This document shows, piece by piece, positions 61,815 through 63,921 of a DNA stretch of 63,921 nt. Position 1 is the first letter of the stretch. Each line of letters begins with the position of its first letter. Source of the DNA: an uncultured Lachnospiraceae bacterium (lineage in GTDB: Bacteria; Bacillota; Clostridia; Lachnospirales; Lachnospiraceae). The notes under the pieces were generated by a model, which saw only the letters and a list, made by a program, of their open reading frames with translations, had not been told where the DNA came from and did not search any database. Made by a program: the position numbers and the translations under genes. The stretch covers positions 1 to 63,921 of the forward strand of contig CAJUFE010000024.1 in NCBI GenBank assembly GCA_910585635.1, given 5' to 3'.

Positions 61815-62414
61815 CTAACTATGCCGCCTTTCTCTGTCTGTATCAAAATAACGGATCACCCTGCATGGAACCCCTACCGCAACACAATCCGGCGGGACCG
61901 AGCGGTTTACCACACTTCCAGCCCCTATCACGCTGTTTTCCCCTATAGTCACTCCCGGCAGGAGGATACAGCCGCCCCCGATCCAGACATTATCTTCTAT
62001 CACTACCGGACGTGCATAGGTCCTAAAAAATGTTGTCTGGCGTTCCCTCCGATCTGGTACAAGTCTTTCCTGTGGCAGGACCGGGTGTGACGATGTATAG
62101 ATCTGCACATTTGACGCGATCAAAACCCTGTCACCGATACGGATAGGCTTATTATCTACGAAAGTGCAGTTCATATTGATCACCACATCATTTCCCAAAA
62201 AAATATTTTTTCCATGGTCACAATAAAAAGGCGTGTCGATCGCCACATTTTCCCCTACCCCTCCTAACAACTCATGGAGAATGGCCGTCCTTTTCTCCGT
62301 ATCTTCATGATCAGAAAAATAGTATTCTCTTGTCAATTTCCTTGTGCGGGCGATCTGCTTTAACGTATCGCTGTCCGCAGTTTCCAAAAGATCACTTGCT
62401 TCGTAATACATCAT
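61815..62414 (-). CDS. Maltose/galactoside O-acetyltransferase-like protein (left-handed beta-helix)
   Basis: 199 residues of the hexapeptide-repeat acetyltransferase family. An N-terminal helical cap ('AILHELLGGVGENVAI') is followed by the beta-helix, with catalytic His in 'YTSSHPVLP' and 'VWIGGGCILLPGVTIGENSV'. It uses acetyl-CoA to acetylate sugars, possibly as a detoxification step. Same strand as, and 45 bases after, the small ORF at 62459. Confidence 0.9.
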   Translation of the reverse strand: MMYYEASDLLETADSDTLKQIARTRKLTREYYFSDHEDTEKRTAILHELLGGVGENVAIDTPFYCDHGKNIFLGNDVVINMNCTFVDNKPIRIGDRVLIASNVQIYTSSHPVLPQERLVPDRRERQTTFFRTYARPVVIEDNVWIGGGCILLPGVTIGENSVIGAGSVVNRSVPPDCVAVGVPCRVIRYFDTDRERRHS

Positions 62415-62458
62415 ATCCCTCCCTTAACGAAAACTGTGATGGAATATTTACAGATAGA

Positions 62459-62788
62459 TCAGCGATCCCCGGCATAATATGAAACAATGTTCATATAGTC
62501 CGTTGGATCAGGGATCTCTAAAACAAGCCGCAGGCAGTTTTTATTTTGGAAATACCGCCGCCACAGATCACCCTGTATCTTTTCTTCTCCATTGATGTTC
62601 CGTTTTCTACCATCCGGGCAGAACATATTTACTTTGCCGGTACAGGCATTGACCGTATCTAAAAAATCTTTCATGTCCAGAATGTTCAGTTTCAACACTT
62701 TGCACTCACCTCCTGTAAATAGCCGATCTGCTTTACAGGTATCATTATAATGCAGAGGAACGTAAGAAAATATCTCATTTCTGCCCAT
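62459..62788 (-). CDS. Small protein of unknown function downstream of an AraC gene
   Basis: 109 residues if begun at the ATG at 62788, which overlaps the AraC stop by 14 bases. 'NEIFSYVPLHYNDTCKADRL' and 'GECKVLKLNILDMKDFLDTV' are compact, with four Cys residues; no membrane segment. I do not recognise the family. The overlap suggests translation with AraC and the downstream acetyltransferase. A longer frame to 62893 runs through the AraC C terminus and is not preferred. Confidence 0.6.
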   Translation of the reverse strand: MGRNEIFSYVPLHYNDTCKADRLFTGGECKVLKLNILDMKDFLDTVNACTGKVNMFCPDGRKRNINGEEKIQGDLWRRYFQNKNCLRLVLEIPDPTDYMNIVSYYAGDR

Positions 62789-63710
62789 ATCTATCACTAT
62801 CCTGCCATTTCCTCCGATATTCTGTAGGTGAACAATGTGCATATCCCCGAAAGACTTTACCAAAATAACTGCTGCTCCCAAAACCGCAGTCATGGCTGAT
62901 AGCCGTGACCGGCCCCTGGCCTTTTGCCAACATCTGACAGGCGGCTTGCAGACGGTAAGCCATTATATACTCTACGGGTGTCATATGCAGACAGTCATGG
63001 AATACTCTATAGCACTCTCTTTCGCTCAGGTATGATGCCGCCGCAAGTTCCGGGATAGAGATCTTCTCCCCGTAATGCTCATGGATATATATCATCATCA
63101 ACTTTATCTTATCGTTGCTCTTGTTATGTTCTCCTTTTTTATTTACAGGCTTTTCACGCATAGGGCGGGATAGTTCAAAAAGCATCAACCATATTTCCGT
63201 CAGGGCTTCCCGTAGTTTTATCTCATACCCAAATCCATCACTGGGCAAACGAAATGATGTGGCAATAAGATCCAAGATCCTATCTTCTGCTGCATTGCCC
63301 GGAAAAAGCGGGATCACCTCGATCTGCGGGGCTGTTATGACAGGTGCGATATATTTTTGTTCGATCCTGCTCCCTTGTTCCCCGGCAAGCAGGGAAACAT
63401 CAAAAATATGGAGCAGCTGTATATTCTGTTCTCTCTGTGACATCGCTTTTGTCATATGGAGTACATTGGGATTTACCATGCCGCCGCTTCCGGCAGGAAA
63501 CAATCGTTTTCCTCCCGGCGTGTCATATTCAATGCTACCGCTTTCCATGTAAAAAAGCTCCACCGTCCTGTGCCAGTGCCACGGCACATAACGCCCTATA
63601 TACTTGTCAAGTTCTGCCCTCGAAGCGATATAGGGAAAATCTTTTTCATAATCGGGAAGCAATTCTTCCTTGCTCCCAGTATAAAATTCAATGCTATGGA
63701 TATTTTTCAT
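62775..63710 (-). CDS. AraC family transcriptional regulator
   Basis: 311 residues. The N-terminal cupin-like sensor ('YVPWHWHRTVELFYMESGSI', 'GGMVNPNVLHM') is followed by an AraC HTH pair ('ISIPELAAASYLSERECYRV', 'VTAISHDCGFGSSSYFGKVF'). Likely regulates the acetyltransferase group downstream. The 63711-63921 end of the window shows no gene, only a stretch of repeat- or intron-like sequence. Confidence 0.92.
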   Translation of the reverse strand: MKNIHSIEFYTGSKEELLPDYEKDFPYIASRAELDKYIGRYVPWHWHRTVELFYMESGSIEYDTPGGKRLFPAGSGGMVNPNVLHMTKAMSQREQNIQLLHIFDVSLLAGEQGSRIEQKYIAPVITAPQIEVIPLFPGNAAEDRILDLIATSFRLPSDGFGYEIKLREALTEIWLMLFELSRPMREKPVNKKGEHNKSNDKIKLMMIYIHEHYGEKISIPELAAASYLSERECYRVFHDCLHMTPVEYIMAYRLQAACQMLAKGQGPVTAISHDCGFGSSSYFGKVFRGYAHCSPTEYRRKWQDSDRYGQK

Positions 63711-63867
63711 GTCTATTCACCTGTATATCTGCGATCTTGTCTGTTTTATGGATCAAATATACTGGAATAGCTCTGTGATCGTCAAGCAATATAGCGTGTT
63801 CTCCGGCAAAAACGGCTTCACGCCCCAAAGCTGGAGGATGCCCTTGCTCACTCCGGTGTTGAACATA

Positions 63868-63921
63868 TCATGAGGTAAGCGCCTCGTGGACGCTCCCTCC
63901 CGAACCGTGCGGGCACCTCTC
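63868..63921. other. Possible edge of a group II intron or repeat
   Basis: The last 50 bases ('cgctccctcccgaaccgtgc' + 'gggcacctctc') read in reverse as 'gaggtgcccgcacggttcgg' + 'gaggg', wording common in bacterial group II intron RNAs near domains IV/V. The window ends here, so no intron or reverse transcriptase can be confirmed. Confidence 0.3.

Overview
The window looks like a chromosomal segment of an anaerobic, probably gut-associated member of the Bacillota (Clostridia, most likely Lachnospiraceae). The evidence is the clostridial order nifS-nifU-mnmA, strong AGGAGG ribosome binding sites, many small XRE-type regulators, a DUF2000/EamA/AraC group, and typical exopolysaccharide genes. 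I recognised no rRNA, tRNA or CRISPR array. Codon use is GC-rich in most of the window but clearly AT-rich from about 15.0 to 28.7 kb.

Layout. 0.2-7.6 kb: a MATE exporter with a CcpA/LacI-like palindrome in its leader, a lipoprotein amidase, the Fe-S/thiouridylation cluster mnmA-nifU-nifS, and a Cu/Zn superoxide dismutase. 7.6-12.3 kb: an intact RelB/DinJ antitoxin with a cut-off YafQ toxin, an oligo-1,6-glucosidase, a Fic protein, an intact HicA toxin beside a doubly broken hicB, and an Rpn nuclease remnant. 12.5-30 kb: a long minus-strand exopolysaccharide locus. It holds Wzx, Wzy, a pyruvyl transferase, an FrhB-like protein with a separate ferredoxin, a GT11 fucosyltransferase, and GT2/GT4/GT32 enzymes, headed by a degenerate integrase-like protein. 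The AT-rich part ends abruptly inside a GT2 gene at about 15.01 kb, which looks like a recombination joint. 30-39.2 kb: a defence/toxin graveyard with a membrane-anchored HEPN-like protein, broken toxin-antitoxin pieces, an AAA-ATPase/PD-(D/E)XK protein, and a two-gene Lamassu-like system. That system pairs a Cap4-type nuclease with a zinc-hook SMC-like ATPase whose readable N terminus lacks a Walker A motif.

39.3-46.6 kb: an XRE regulator, a fused pseudokinase-kinase with two zinc ribbons and a 9-residue repeat linker, a membrane acyltransferase, and a GH13 enzyme with a long charged coiled-coil tail. 46.9-55.0 kb: a LacI regulator followed by a catabolic operon (YiaK-like dehydrogenase, ion-transporter-type permease, HyuA-like ATPase, unknown HExxH protein, YiaL-like protein). 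I infer that it handles an unidentified sugar acid or cyclic amide. 55.2-57.5 kb: a VWA protein with a macro domain-HTH protein. 57.8-63.7 kb: transport, radical SAM and regulatory genes.

Two threads run through the window. First, a dispersed structured repeat (family A, six copies) has terminal inverted repeats, and its hairpin arms change together between copies. Second, short tandem repeats are common both between genes and inside genes as linkers between domains. All functional statements come from motif and context reading; no database search was run.
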